Below, one piece after another: positions 45,711 through 57,109 of a stretch of 64,000 bases of DNA; the stretch's first letter is position 1; each line of letters begins with the position of its first letter. The stretch lies in assembly GCF_000002425.4 (NCBI RefSeq), contig NC_037273.1, forward strand, positions 4,462,521 through 4,526,520, read 5' to 3'. Both the position numbers and the translations under genes were made by a program. Source of the DNA: Physcomitrium patens. Its lineage: Eukaryota; Streptophyta; Bryopsida; Funariales; Funariaceae. The notes beneath the pieces are model-generated. The model searched no databases. It saw only the letters and a list, made by a program, of their open reading frames with translations, and was not told the DNA's origin.

Positions 45711-47241
45711 TTTAAAAGAATTTGAAAAGTATAAAAAACTTATTTCTTATACTTTTAATGTATTTTTTAAAAAAAATTAACACAAAAGTTTAAAATAATT
45801 AAAAACCCTCTTCTTTAGATGGACCCAACAAAAATTGTGGAAAACAATAACATTTATGCCATGTAGATAAAAAATGTATTCTACCTCATTTTTTCTTCTA
45901 AACATTTAGACTTATTTCTCTAACTATGAAGGCAACTCAAGGAGGATCAATTCAAGTAGACTTCTTGATTATTGCAAAAGTCTATGTTATAATGGTAAGA
46001 GTGTAAAATTTATAAAATTTAGCATATTTTTTGTTAATGTTATATATGTATATAATAAATTAAAATAAAGATAATTAATAAATTTTGTAATACCAAGTTT
46101 GTATCAAAATCAAGGAATGAATAAAAAAACACAAAAAAGTTTGGATAACATGTTTGGATAACAAACATATTATAATATACAATAGATAAAAATTGAAGTT
46201 TTTTTTAATAAAAAATAGAAATAATTACATCTTACTAAGGAGATTTATTTCTTTTAAAAGTTAAATTGGTGATTTTATGATAGACGTTGATATGATATGC
46301 TGTTGTATCATTTTCAAGTAATCTATTATATAAAACCAATAGCTTGTGGATTATATTATGGTTTTGAAAAAAATATTGTTCAACTAATAAATTCTAAAAC
46401 GTAAAATGATTGTCTTCAATATTATCTTAACAAAAATATGTTCTGTGAATCAACATCCCTAGCTTCGATTCATTAGGATACAAATTTAATATCTGTTAAT
46501 TTTCATTTTTTAATTAGTATGACCTTAATCTTTTAAGTTGTAGCACAGTATCACAGAATTAATATTTGATTCATCTTGTGTTAAATTCACATTTCTGAAT
46601 TAATGTTTTGCAGATATATATATATATATATATCTCTCTCTCTCTCTCTCTCTCTCTATGCATATACATATACACCTTGTTTGTAATTTTGTAGATAATT
46701 GGCTGATGGTGGTACCACAACTAGTAAACTCATAGAACTGAGTAGCAGCTTATGGAAAGCAGTGAAATATCACGATGGTGTGTTCCTACTGTATTTTATA
46801 ACTCTATATGCAGTGTTCAATATGTTAAGTTACTCAAACTTGAGAAAAAAGCCATTTGTATTTAATTTAAAATTTTGAGGATGTACCCAAACGACAATTT
46901 TTTTAATTCTTTGAATACTCTAACAGAACATATTTTCTTTAAGCCTCAAAAGAAAACACAAAAAAATACTAATAAATAAGCGTTGTGTGGATGACTGAAG
47001 CATTTGTAGCCATTGACCAACACAGCACTAATATAAGCTCATAGCAGAATGATTAAAAGGTGTCATTCAAGATCATGGAGCCTTATTGCATGTATTCTAT
47101 GTGACCTAGTCATGAAATGCTTGAAATGCAAAAAGCATCGAAATTACCAATGATATACTCAAATATTTCTTAGCAACAGGAACATAGACAAATCCAAATT
47201 AATGGTGATCAAACATTGCTCTTACGGTGGCACAGAATCAG
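45711..47241. other. Intergenic AT-rich region with a (TA)n(TC)n microsatellite
   Basis: No coding region seen. A compound microsatellite, (TA)n directly followed by (TC)n, lies at about 46612-46657. The right end may belong to the 3' untranslated region of the minus-strand gene downstream. Confidence 0.5.
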
Positions 47242-47585
47242 CGTCGAGGTGCATTCAACTTGCAGTAAAATGCAACGGCCTTCTCCTCACTTCTTTTCCT
47301 GTGAACCTCCAGAAATACAACAATTTAAAGTAAAAATCCCACAATGAGGTAAAACTCCCTGTAACATTAACTTCGAAGTTCGAGTCAGTTCATAGAAGAC
47401 AATAACCTCTTCAAATCTTACTGTTGCAATACCTCTGGAATACCAGGTCTGAATGGTATTGTGCAAAGCCTAAGCACTGATGAAACTGAGACATATTCAC
47501 AAGTTGTAATTAATTGCAACTTGGCCGTTGCATTTTACTGCAATTTGAATGCACCTCGACGTTGGCTAAAAAAAATGCAACGGCC
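47242..47585. repeat. 39-bp inverted repeat plus a nested 14-bp hairpin
   Basis: 47242-47280 and 47523-47561 are reverse complements at 38 of 39 positions, with a 242-nt spacer. The first 14 bases of the right arm (47523-47536) also pair perfectly with 47572-47585, so two alternative hairpins are possible. It lies downstream of the stop of the U11/U12 25-kDa protein gene, probably in or just past its 3' untranslated region. Origin may be a small foldback element; no target duplication was found. Confidence 0.75.
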
Positions 47586-47746
47586 AAATTTCTTAACTAT
47601 TATATTAGATATACACTGTCCGGTAGAGCAAAATTGTACATACCACATTCTGCAAGACTGGTGTATGCATGCATTCATTACCAGGAGCAAAACCTTTTTT
47701 GTAACCAACATTATTTCTGTGGTAATGTATGCAGGTCATCTGCTGA

Positions 47747-49188
47747 TCAATTTTTGTGGGGACCATAAAAGAAACGGGGTTTCATAACTCGTGGGTGACG
47801 GAATTCCTCTCTAGCAGCTACATGGTGCTCAAATCTCAGCTGTACAATCAGCGACCCTTGACGTTTCAGTGCGAATGTAAGAAATGGCTGTATTAACATA
47901 GAAACGCTCCAAGAAGCATGAAAGGATGACGCAGATGTATTGAACTAAGCCATTAAACTAAACAAGTTACACCAGAGAAAAATCAAATACTGAAAGGTGT
48001 AGACTAATGACGACACTACGTGTTAACACCAGAAATGCCGAGACGACTGTGAAGTTAGATAACATACCTCGTCGTTGTTTCTTATGCCAAAATCATGAAG
48101 ACGAGCGTCATCATCCACGAGCTTCTCCTTTCCAAAACTTAAGCAGAAGTTGTTCCAGACATGCTTCCTGCGACACACAAATGGATAGAAAATGTTGAGC
48201 ATCTCATGCAACCCTTCATTCCTCAAATGAATAAACTTCATTTAACGTGTGCTAAAAAACTAGGTTCAAAGCCACATTTGAAGTGCGAAGGAACGTTCAT
48301 GACCCTGCACAACCTCACATCAAGTCAACCATGATTGGAGTATTAACCATGAAATGTGTCTGTGGCCAAGCTGTGATTGCTCGTCGGAGTCGACGTACAT
48401 CATGATTGATTGCTTCAGATCTCTGACCTTGCCATTGTTCGGCACGGTAACTTCTGAAATCAAAGTGTATTCGAACACATTCTCAAACATGAGAATTTGG
48501 ACATACTGTCGATATGGCGGCATCAATGAGAGTGTCATTTTCAATGTACGTTCCGATATAGAGTTGAACTACGGTGGTGCACGTCTGATAATAGTCAGGG
48601 GAAATTGATGTCACCCTTTACAAATGGAAATCACTTTAAAGCTACAATGAGAGGTTCCTGAGGATAAGGATAGTTTATAACATGATTCTGATCGAGGCAG
48701 GATACATATTATTTCGTGCAAGGGATGATATATATATATATCCATATGTATACTTCATGAAATTCCTAGATTCAATTCTATAAAGTTTGCGAAGAACATT
48801 GACAGAAAATTTCTCTGCCATTTTGTGAACGAGGGGAAAAAAATAATTTACAAAAGCATTTCACCGGCATGCGCTGCACATATCTGGGAGTTGTCTAAAG
48901 TATGCGACCAGTTTTATGAGGATGGAAAATTATTCAAGTTTTTCAAAGATAGCATTCAAGGGCATCGCATGGAAGGAGGTATGTACCAAAGTGGATGCCA
49001 TCAAGCTTGAGAATGGACAACCGTATGGCACTCCCGAGCTTCACCCCAATCAAGGTATCAGTGCCCACAACCGTTTCATTTTTAGGCACGTGATCCAGAC
49101 TATGCTCATAGGGCAACGTGGATACCAGAGGCTCAAACTGGCTCCTCCTAAAATAAGTCCCCAAGTCGCCTCTCCTTACACCCGACAT
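47747..49188 (-). CDS. SNRNP25: U11/U12 small nuclear ribonucleoprotein 25-kDa protein, 4 coding exons
   Basis: Coding exons (minus strand): 48987-49188, 48348-48453, 48068-48167, 47747-47887. The three introns are GT-AG and phases join to a 182-residue protein. It is a subunit of the U11/U12 di-snRNP of the minor spliceosome, acting in the nucleus on U12-type introns. The ubiquitin-like domain is recognised by TDTLIGVKLGSAIRLSILKL, GHRHISWKHVWNNFCL and KLVDDDARLHDFGIRNNDE, all characteristic of this family. The start ATG is the first after an in-frame TAG eight codons upstream. The last exon is less certain: it lacks the usual V-x-F-x-P after NNDE but ends in a basic tail RHPRVMKPRFFYG, like that of plant homologues. 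Confidence 0.85.
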
Positions 49189-50472
49189 CCTCACACCTCG
49201 GAAATGAATCTAAATGCAGCAAAAACACTACGAAACAGCGACAGAACTCCAAAAAGACCACTCCAACCGCAAACACTCGCCTCAACAACTAAATCAAGCA
49301 CATAATTGCTTCCTCTCCCACCTCCCCCACATCTCATGTTCTCAATTCCAAAGAACACACCCAAAACCCACGTCGCTAAAAACTGAAAAGCGAACCCTCC
49401 GAGCTCTCAGAATAAATGCAACTGCTGAGGAGAACGAGGGCGGAGAGGACAAGCTAAGCTCTAAGCCGCCAACTGAGGCGACCTCTGACAACTGAAGCGA
49501 AAAAACAACAGCATTGCTGACAAGCAGACATGCTGAATGGAATTGTGCTACAGATGGGTGGGATTGAATGAGCGCAAGCGAGGGTTCTAAGAAATCATAT
49601 GAGTTGCGATGAAGATGAATCAACGCAAGCTTTTCATTTGTGAAGGATGCTGCTGCATTGACGATGAGACGAGCTCGGAATCCTGTATTAGGAGCCCACG
49701 CCTGCCCTCGTCACTACGTGTCTCAGAAACCTCTTTGTTCAATCGACTGGCTCGAGACATCTGGACCGTCAGATTTCCAGATTGAATCCTGGCCGTTACA
49801 GAGTCTATAGGAATCTCATGGGGAACGCATAGAGCGGGCGGAGGATCTTGGGAGAAACTGGCTGCCCGCGCAGGGGGGCAAGGAGGGCAATGCAAAGAGA
49901 GCAAGGAAGGGAACGTGGCGGGGCAAGCAGGGGAGCACGGGGAAAGCGCCGGGGACAAGTAACGTGCCGGAATTGTGGAGATGGGGATCGTGTAGGGAAC
50001 ATGGGAGAACTTGTCGAGCATGCAATCCAATAATGAAGGTGGTCGCAAGTCCCGACGACCTTCCCCTCGCACCAGTAGCGTTGCATGGCGGGACAACATG
50101 GGTAGGTGGTCTTCCACAAAACAAACTGTCTAGATAGTCGCTTAGTTGAGTGGAAGACGGGGGCAAAACAAACTGTCTTGAAAGTCGCTTAGTTGAGTGG
50201 AAGAGGGGGGCTTGCCGAATCCTGCAGAGAGTACTATGAGGAAAGTAGTGCCCCTTTATAGAGAATGGCAGCAGCAATCGTAGCAAAGGGAAAAGTAAGG
50301 AAAAAAGAAGGGATTTTTTTTTAGCATGGATAGTGATTGTCATGACTAAGATATGGTTTTGCATGAAAAAGATGGAAGTAATAAAAAATGGGTATGAATG
50401 GTGACCATTTTTTACCACCAAGGAGAAATTGGTGGTGAAAAATGAATGGAATAAATTAGAAATAAGTATAGA
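49189..50472 (-). promoter_or_regulatory. GC-rich 5' leader and promoter region of the SNRNP25 gene
   Basis: This stretch, especially 49640-50260, is the most GC-rich part of the window after the gene exons, fitting a promoter-proximal region of the minus-strand gene. It contains a direct 47-bp tandem duplication (50117-50163 and 50164-50210). Long frames on the minus strand (for example 49816-50484) have no recognisable domain and biased composition, so I do not call them genes. Confidence 0.4.
50117..50210. repeat. 47-bp tandem duplication
   Basis: Two adjacent copies differing at few positions; each contains AACTGTCT and GTCGCTTAGTTGAGTGGAAG. No function evident. Confidence 0.8.
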
Positions 50473-51001
50473 TGTCATGGACATACATATTTATTCCAGT
50501 AATTACCTATATGAGTAAATAGAAATAGATAAAAATAGATTAATTTCATAATATCTTCTAAAAAAGCTTCTTAAAAGCTTCATAGATTTGACTTTGACTT
50601 TACATATGTTTGTAGTTGATTAATAGGTTAAATACTTGGTCAATAAGTTAACCATGTATCATACATATTGATAGCTTGTGAAACAAGCTAATTATATGGC
50701 ACACATATTAAAAACTTGTCTTGCAATTTAAGACATGTGTCTTGCAAAGTCAACATATATTGGAGGTCCTATAGAACATCGCTACGTAGCTCCTTAGTAT
50801 GATAGTATATATGGAGTCAAGAGTAAAGCCTTCTTTACTCTTGTTAATATTTTTTTGTTCTTAATCTAGTTTCAAGAATCTATATTCTTCTTGTCTTTAG
50901 TAATAGTCATTCTAGTCTTAATATTATATTATTTTTAAAATAAATATTTATTCTTTTTGAGTTATATAAGAATATTTTAAAGTTCTTATTTTGATTCATA
51001 T
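50473..51001 (+). repeat. Family A LTR remnant, plus orientation
   Basis: About 529 bp starting TGTCATGGACATA, aligned in the sense direction with the LTRs of elements G, L and A. It retains the TATA box (about 50804-50813) and an inverted repeat with perfect 10-bp stem (50819-50828 and 50833-50842). Its 3' end is met by the LTR of element B' at 51002. No internal region follows, so it is a solo or truncated LTR. Confidence 0.75.
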
Positions 51002-51524
51002 TGTAATAGGCAATGGATAGGATATTTGTATTATGCACACATAGAAATATATAATTGGAGTCATTTTTGAGAAGTTTTTAGAATTAGAGTTAGCATGGTG
51101 GTTCATGTGAAATCTACCATAGAACCTTCTAAAAAGACTTAAGACAGTTACCGTTGTAGGACCTATTTCTAGAGTCTTTTAAAAAGGTAGTTATTTTGGT
51201 AGAATCTACCATTGGAGACATTCTAGAAAATTACAAGGATAATTGAACAAAATATAAATAAAACTAAATGAGTCTATTTGGGCATTTTGTTAGATATGGT
51301 TTCATATTTTTTTTCTTAGTAAAATATGGTTGCTTTTTCTTATTGTGTTTTTGGTTTGATAGTATTTGGTTCTATTTTCTTTTACTCAATCTTGTCTTTC
51401 ATGTTTCATTCCATTTAATTACTTTTAATTTTATTCTAGTATATTTATTCTTATATTGTATCAAGATCTTTGTTGTTATAAAATTAGTATATTTTTAGAC
51501 CTTATAAAATCTACTCCTATTTCA
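51002..51524 (+). repeat. 5' LTR of element B'
   Basis: About 523 bp from TGTAATAGG to TTTCA, aligned in the sense direction with 17855-18356 and 29615-30174. It carries several separated GAA/TTC units but no long perfect run. Confidence 0.7.
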
Positions 51525-51538
51525 TTGGTATTAGAGTA
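51525..51538 (+). other. Primer-binding site of element B'
   Basis: TTGGTATTAGAGTA directly follows the LTR and differs from the standard initiator-Met site TTGGTATCAGAGCA by two C-to-T changes. Here the site sits next to the LTR, unlike in the chromoviruses of this window. Confidence 0.7.
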
Positions 51539-51759
51539 AGTGTTAGTTTGTTCTTTAGTAGTGCATTGATAGCCACTATTTAGTCAGAATTCAATTATTG
51601 TGATCACATCAAATATTATTTTAGAGCTACAATGAGCTATTTTAAGAAGTTAATTAGAAAAAGAGACTATATTACAATAATAAAGTTCAGCAAAAAAATT
51701 ATAGTATGAGAGATATGACAAAGCAATTCCAAATAGAAATTTAAATATAACACCTATTA

Positions 51760-52540
51760 GGCTAAATAGCTACTGTGCAACGACAAATAGAAGCTTCTAA
51801 GGCAAAGAAGTTGACACCTACTAGGTTGAAATTAAGCAAGCCTAATACATACTTAGAGACCTCAATGCAAGAAGAAGTATGCCAATGGCTCTTTAATATG
51901 CGACAATACTTCCAATTATCTAGGACAAATATGAGAAAAGAAATTATATATGCCTCCAATTATTTGAAAGATACAGCAGTTATTTGGTAGTGACATTGAG
52001 TTCAAGGCTATGGAGCTCAAGGTAGATTTTGTGATTGGAAGGAGTTTAAAATTGAGCTTAAAAGTCAATTTTGGCTTATTAATATGAAAAAGTTAGCACC
52101 CAATCAGTTGGCTAACCTTACACAATCTAAGTTAGTGTAAGATTATATCTCTTAATTAAAGTCCCTATATTTTTAAATTGACAAAATTTTAGAAGTAGAG
52201 ATAATGGATTGATTTATACAAGGATTGAAATCTGTGGTCCAACAAGAGGTGGAATTAAGAGATCCACAAACATTTGGAAAGGTAGTTAAAATTGTAGAGA
52301 GAATCGATGGTATGCATTTCAAAAATTATGGAGTACAACCTATAGTGGGGAATCCTATGCCACTAGCAAATATTATGTTACAACAACCAATCCTAATGGA
52401 GATTGATGCTCTGCAAAGACTATTGATACCAAAAAAATGACAAATATTGGCATACAAGGGATTGTGCTTTTATTGTTGAGAGCTAGATCATTAAATTAGA
52501 GATTATTCAAAATGTCAAAGTTTAAATATCAATAAATCAT
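51760..52540 (+). pseudogene. gag of element B'
   Basis: The frame 51775-51990 (RQIEASKAKKLTPTRLKLSK, then CQWLFNMRQYFQLS) matches element B gag. A TAG at 51988-51990 and other stops interrupt it. 52225-52440 continues with VQQEVELRDPQTFGKVVKIV. A weak zinc knuckle (CFYC, former CX2CX4HX4C) lies near 52465-52515. Confidence 0.65.
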
Positions 52541-53494
52541 TATAGATTTATAATCTCAAGGGCCACCAAGTTGATGAAGAAATCGAGCAAAAAAACATGG
52601 CTCTTTAATAAGGGCATCGAGAGCTAGTATTGGAAATAGTTGCTATTTTTCAAAGACAAATAACATGACCTTAGATAACTATCAGAAAGGTTGATTGATA
52701 TGTCTAATGGATCAACTAAGAAGATAGTCATATTGAGTGCTTATGGATTAAGGCTCTACAAAAAATTGCATCTCAATGATAATTTTCAATCAACTTGGAA
52801 TTAAAATAATGATGAACAAAGGAGATAGTATATATTTAGTAGATTAAAATAAAAGATGAACAAGAAAACTTGCTGAGTAAGATATGTGAAGAAGAAATCC
52901 TAAGACTAAGTGACTCATATGCCTTAAGGAAGAATTTTAGAATAACAAAGCTTAGATATGATGTTATCTTTAGTATGCCATAGTTAGAGGTAGAAAATAA
53001 ATAAGTCAATTAGTGAATAAGGATAATCTCTTTCAAAGATGGAGGACAATTAGTTACTCTTTGTGTCCTTATTATAAGTAGGATAGCAAAACAATTTGTA
53101 GCTAAAAACTTATTTGTAGAAATGACTTTTATGAAAAAACAAATACGACATAAGTATGATTCTTCAAATTGACTCACTAGTTGTTTTAAGATAAAAAAAT
53201 ATATTTAGAGTGCTTAAAACCACAATATATGGTAAATAGTATAGAAATCTTTAGACAAATAGAAAATTAGAATATTAGTTATAGAATTAAAGTCCTAGTA
53301 AGATTTAGAAGCAATTATCTTAGTTGATTTAATATTTTTTTATTTATTATTGAATATTAAGAATTATTTATTAAGGTTAATATTCATATTAATATTCTAT
53401 TTATAAATATTATCTAAAAAATTATAAATATTAGTTAGTAGTTAAAAGAAGTATGAAAAAGAATCTCATGTCTTTTTAGTTATTTATATAAAAT
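52541..53494 (+). other. Degenerate interior of element B'
   Basis: AT-rich, full of stops in all frames. It probably corresponds to the protease to RT region of a B-type element by position, but I cannot confirm any motif. Confidence 0.35.
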
Positions 53495-53924
53495 TTCATG
53501 GATTTATAATTGAAGAAGGTTTTAAAATATTTTGAAAGATTCTAGAAAATATAAGTAGGTTCTAAGAAGGCTCTTGAAGGTTCTAAGAGATTCCAAAAGG
53601 TTTCAAAAGGTTCTAGTAGATTTTAAGAAAGTTCTAGAAGGTCATAAGGGATCCTAGAAGGTTCTAGGAGGCTTTAGATGATTTAGGAAGTTGTTGAAGA
53701 AGGATCTTAAGCTTACTTTGTTCTCAAGCCTCATAAAAACTTCTCAAGAACCTTCTTAGAACCTAATATATATAAAAGTTGAGGCTGAGAGGATCCTCAG
53801 TCTCGATAAATCACTTCTTGTGGTTTAGCTAAGACCTTCTTGCTTTGTATCTAGTTATTATTTTAATGTTGAATTAAATTTATTCCTTAATCTTCAATCT
53901 TTATCTTATATGTGGTCTTTAATA
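53495..53924 (+). repeat. 5' LTR of element F
   Basis: About 430 bp, left boundary uncertain. It is rich in TTCTAGAAGG-like motifs, i.e. decayed heat-shock-type units (for example 53630-53690). TATA box at about 53766-53775, followed by an inverted repeat (53781-53789 with 53796-53804). Ends CTTTAATA (decayed GTGACA). Confidence 0.6.
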
Positions 53925-53948
53925 GTTTGTCAAGATTGCCATAAAATA

Positions 53949-53960
53949 ATATTAAGAGCT
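53949..53960 (+). other. Displaced primer-site-like motif, element F
   Basis: ATATTAAGAGCT, 24 nt after the LTR, corresponds to ATATCAGAGCT in elements L, G and H. Confidence 0.35.
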
Positions 53961-54142
53961 TGTTCTTTTTTGACAGAGAATGCATTATCTCTCTTCTTGA
54001 TAGTACTATAATATTCTAGAGATTACAGATTACCTTCCTCTAGACTAATATCGTTCTTTTCTTAATATTCTTTTGGTTTTTTTTTTTATATCATAAATCA
54101 GATTTTTTTTTCTTTTGAAGGCGTATGTTTCTTTGATTTTCT

Positions 54143-55230
54143 ATGGCAGAAGGTAAAAAAATCAATATGACAGACTCAAAAGAGATCAAATTAGATTCTA
54201 TTATTAATACTCTTAAAATATTAAAGATTAAAATAGAGACTTTGTCAAAGCAAATTAAAGAACTATATATGACCATACATAATGGTCAAAGAGCCAAAGT
54301 GCCTCAACCACCACATCAAATTGCAACAGAGGTTCCAAATTCTCAAACAACTATGTCTACTTCAAATATAGGAAGTGCATCTACTTATGGCAACAATTTG
54401 ACAATAATAACAACAAAAGAACTTAGGATCAGCCTTCTGAAAAAGTTCAATGGTATCCACTTAAAATTTTGTGGCTTTGTAAATCAAGTATGACTAATCA
54501 CCTTACTTCAACTTTAATGATATTTCACTCAAGCCTCTCATATTGGTTTAGTTGGAACCTTATCCCCGAGTCAAGCTTTATCCTAGTTCATCCCATTATT
54601 TGAAAAGAATTTTTCTATATTACACAATTTTGAAGCATTTTTGGCAGCATTTGATAAACATGATAAGGTTCATTCTTCAATAACTAAAATTTGAAGTCTT
54701 TAACAAGAAACTTGATCTACATCAATGTATGCCTCAGATTTTTGACAATTGTATGTGATATATATTGGGGAGAAGATGCATTGATGAGCCAATTTTATTG
54801 GAGATTAAGAGACAATGTTAAGGACTTATTATTATCTATGCTAGATCTTCTAACACTCAATGAAGCTATTAGTCAAGCTGTGAAGTATGATAACCATTTA
54901 TTTCAATGATAAGAAGATAAACATTCTTCAATTACACAACATGTATATATCAATTATTTTGCAGCTTCTTCACCACCCAATTTTAATGAGTAGTTGGAAG
55001 CAAAAGATATGCAGATTGATGCAGTTTGCTTCAAACCTCTTTCTGAATAAGAAAAAAAGTGTCGAAGGGAACTTGGCCTATGCTTATATTACGGAAAATC
55101 TGGCCATAAGGTTAATAATTTTTCAAAGAAATATCAGAATACATATCAAATGAGGAGTACAACCACATCATTAAAAGGGTTGCAGGAAAACAAGGGCATC
55201 TAGCCATAGTGGAGACCATGTGGCTGGATT
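54143..55230 (+). pseudogene. gag of element F
   Basis: The frame from ATG 54143 is open for 116 codons and contains KELRISLLKKFNGIHLKF, the conserved start of the capsid domain. After TGA at 54491 further pieces follow: SQFYWRLRDNVKDLLLSML at 54787, then KYDNHLF. The zinc knuckle near 55080 (CLYYGKSGHKVNN) has lost its second Cys. Broken by at least four stops. Confidence 0.72.
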
Positions 55231-55282
55231 CTTCACTATCACAAACCAAAAAATGTCTCGTGCTCTCTGCTAGCCCTTCTTA

Positions 55283-55971
55283 TTGTTTACAATACATGTA
55301 TGGTTAGGAGTCACCAAACTAGATCGTCATGCATTACTTGACTTGGAAGCCTGTACATATTTTATTGACAAAGAAATTTTTAAATCACATAAAATCTGTT
55401 TGGTCAAAAAATCCAAAGCTGAACATATAGAAGTAATGGATAGTCGACCTTTATCCTCTGGAGATTTCACTCTTGAAATAATTCCATTAAAAATAACCTT
55501 TGACAACCATAGTAGCCAAGTAGTATTCAACATCATTAGATCACTATTAAGTCTAGTTATTTTAAGACTCTCATGACTTAAAAAATATGATTTATGAATA
55601 GATTAGATATCATGAAAGTTAGAATTTCTTCTAGTAGATCATGAAACCTCTAGATCTATGAAAATGCTTCTAACACCTGACAAGCCAAAATTTTAACAAC
55701 ATTTACTTATTGAAGCTATAGTATTTATCAGGAAGAACAAACAAAGTTCTATATTTGCTATCTACGCAAATCCATTATCAAAACTAGTAGTTATTACAAC
55801 AACAATTCTAGAGGCATATAAAGATTTTGTAAATCCATTTTAAAAGAAAAATGTGGATATCCTACAGAAGCATCATCATTACAATTGTGTGATTAACCTT
55901 CAAGAAGGTGCTTAACTACCATTTCGAGCCATCTACAATTTATCCCAGAATGAGCTTGCGACTTTAAAAGA
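55283..55971 (+). pseudogene. Protease and RT start of element F
   Basis: The segment HALLDLEACTYFIDKEIFKS corresponds to the protease active-site region (L-L-D-S-G-A), with the S-G replaced by L-E. It continues through AEHIEVMDSRPLSSGDFTLE. The RT start (NLQEGA, IYNLSQNELATL) ends at 55971, where element G is inserted; the same RT resumes at 62363. Confidence 0.75.
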
Positions 55972-56532
55972 TGTCAAGGACAAGAACTCGATGAAAAAAT
56001 AATTCAAACAAGTGAGCCTTCACTCAAAGAGAGGTAACAAAATATATATAAACAAGTATATATATTGAAAGAAAAACTGGAATGGCTATTGCCAAAAGAC
56101 AAGAAAACTAGAGACCCTTGAAACTAGACTAGAAGCAAGAAAGGAGTTGACAAGAGTGAAGAAGCCTTCACTCTTGTCTCTATATATACTATCTAACTAA
56201 GGGCTACGTGGCGACGTTCTATAGGATCTCTAATATGTGTTGACTTTGTAGGATACATGCCTTAGCTTACAAGGCAAGTTCTTCTACGTGTGGGCTACAT
56301 AGTCAGCTTGATCTTCAAGCTAACAACATGTGTGGTACATGGCCAACTTGTTGACCACGTTTTTAATCCAAAAAGTCAATTAAAGACACCTATGAAGTCA
56401 AAGCAACGTCTATGAAGCTTCTAAGAAGCTTTCATATTAAATACTATAGAATTTACTTACTTTTATCTATTTTTACTTACTTCTACCTATTTGTATATGT
56501 AATTACTAGCTTACATGATTATGTCCGTGACA
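55972..56532 (-). repeat. 3' LTR of element G
   Basis: 561 bp, TGTCAAGG to CGTGACA. Next to the TATA box it has an 11-bp perfect inverted repeat with 4-nt loop (56151-56161 and 56166-56176). A polypurine tract (minus strand GAAGGGGAGGTAA, about 56533-56545) adjoins it. Confidence 0.92.
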
Positions 56533-56573
56533 TTACCTCCCCTTCTAGGGGCGAGTTCCACGAGGAGCGGTCA

Positions 56574-56996
56574 TCATATGTCGAGGAAATCTATGATGCG
56601 ATGAATTGTATTTGCCACATACTCTGATCTTTGTTCTCTTCGAAGATGATTAATAGGGCCTCTCAACCATCGGTAGTGTCCTATACCAGGGCGGAAAGAC
56701 CACCTAGTTATTTGATCATTATTGAAGCCTTCGTAATTTCCTTCAAATAGAATATTTGGAACACCATCAGGAGTTGTTCCTTCCTATAGCACAATCACCA
56801 AACATCGGGAGTCCCTTCCCAAATTGTGATACCAAACGCATTGTATCTCACCATCTATTCGACGAAGAACATGTCATTCTTGAAGATCTTTATTTCGATT
56901 GCATCGTCTTGAAGGTTGTGACAATCGTAATGTCTCATTTGGCAGGTCAGCAAATGAAGGCTCTTGAGTCGAATTCGTTGGTTGTTGGTTCTCCAT
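56574..56996 (-). pseudogene. Third ORF downstream of the chromodomain (ORF3), element G
   Basis: ATG at 56996 (MENQQPTNSTQEPS) opens a frame of 140 codons to TGA at 56574-56576 with two internal stops (a TGA near codon 41 and a TAG near codon 72). The core GIGHYRWLRGPINHLRREQR and the following SEYVANTIHRI align with elements 1 and H. Upstream, N-I-L-F-E-G-N-Y-E-G-F corresponds to E-G-I-F-A-G-x-F-H-N in element 1. It is longer at the N-terminus and less basic. No family assignment. Confidence 0.6.
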
Positions 56997-57109
56997 CTCC
57001 TGAGCGTCACTACTACAAAGAAGCTACGAACAAGAATTGAAAGTAGAATGTTATCTTGCGTAGATGTTGTTTCTTTTATAAAGAAGGTTTTCATCTTGAT
57101 TTTGATGGA

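Larger units (their letters stand above)
51002..53494 (+). mobile_element. Truncated gypsy element B' (same family as B)
   Basis: Starts with an LTR (51002-51524) matching the B LTRs, followed by an initiator-type primer site and gag. After about 52560 the sequence is strongly degenerate, with no pol that I can read, and at about 53495 the LTR of element F begins. The 3' half is missing. Confidence 0.7.

Noticed and set aside
49816..50484. 222-codon open frame on the minus strand
   Set aside because: Includes the 47-bp tandem duplication, has biased Pro/Ser/Leu composition, no recognisable domain, and overlaps other frames of similar length in the GC-rich promoter region.
55270..55600. 55327-55536 minus-strand ORF and many similar frames opposite gag and pol
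   Set aside because: Shadow frames of retroelement coding regions on the other strand, without motifs of their own.
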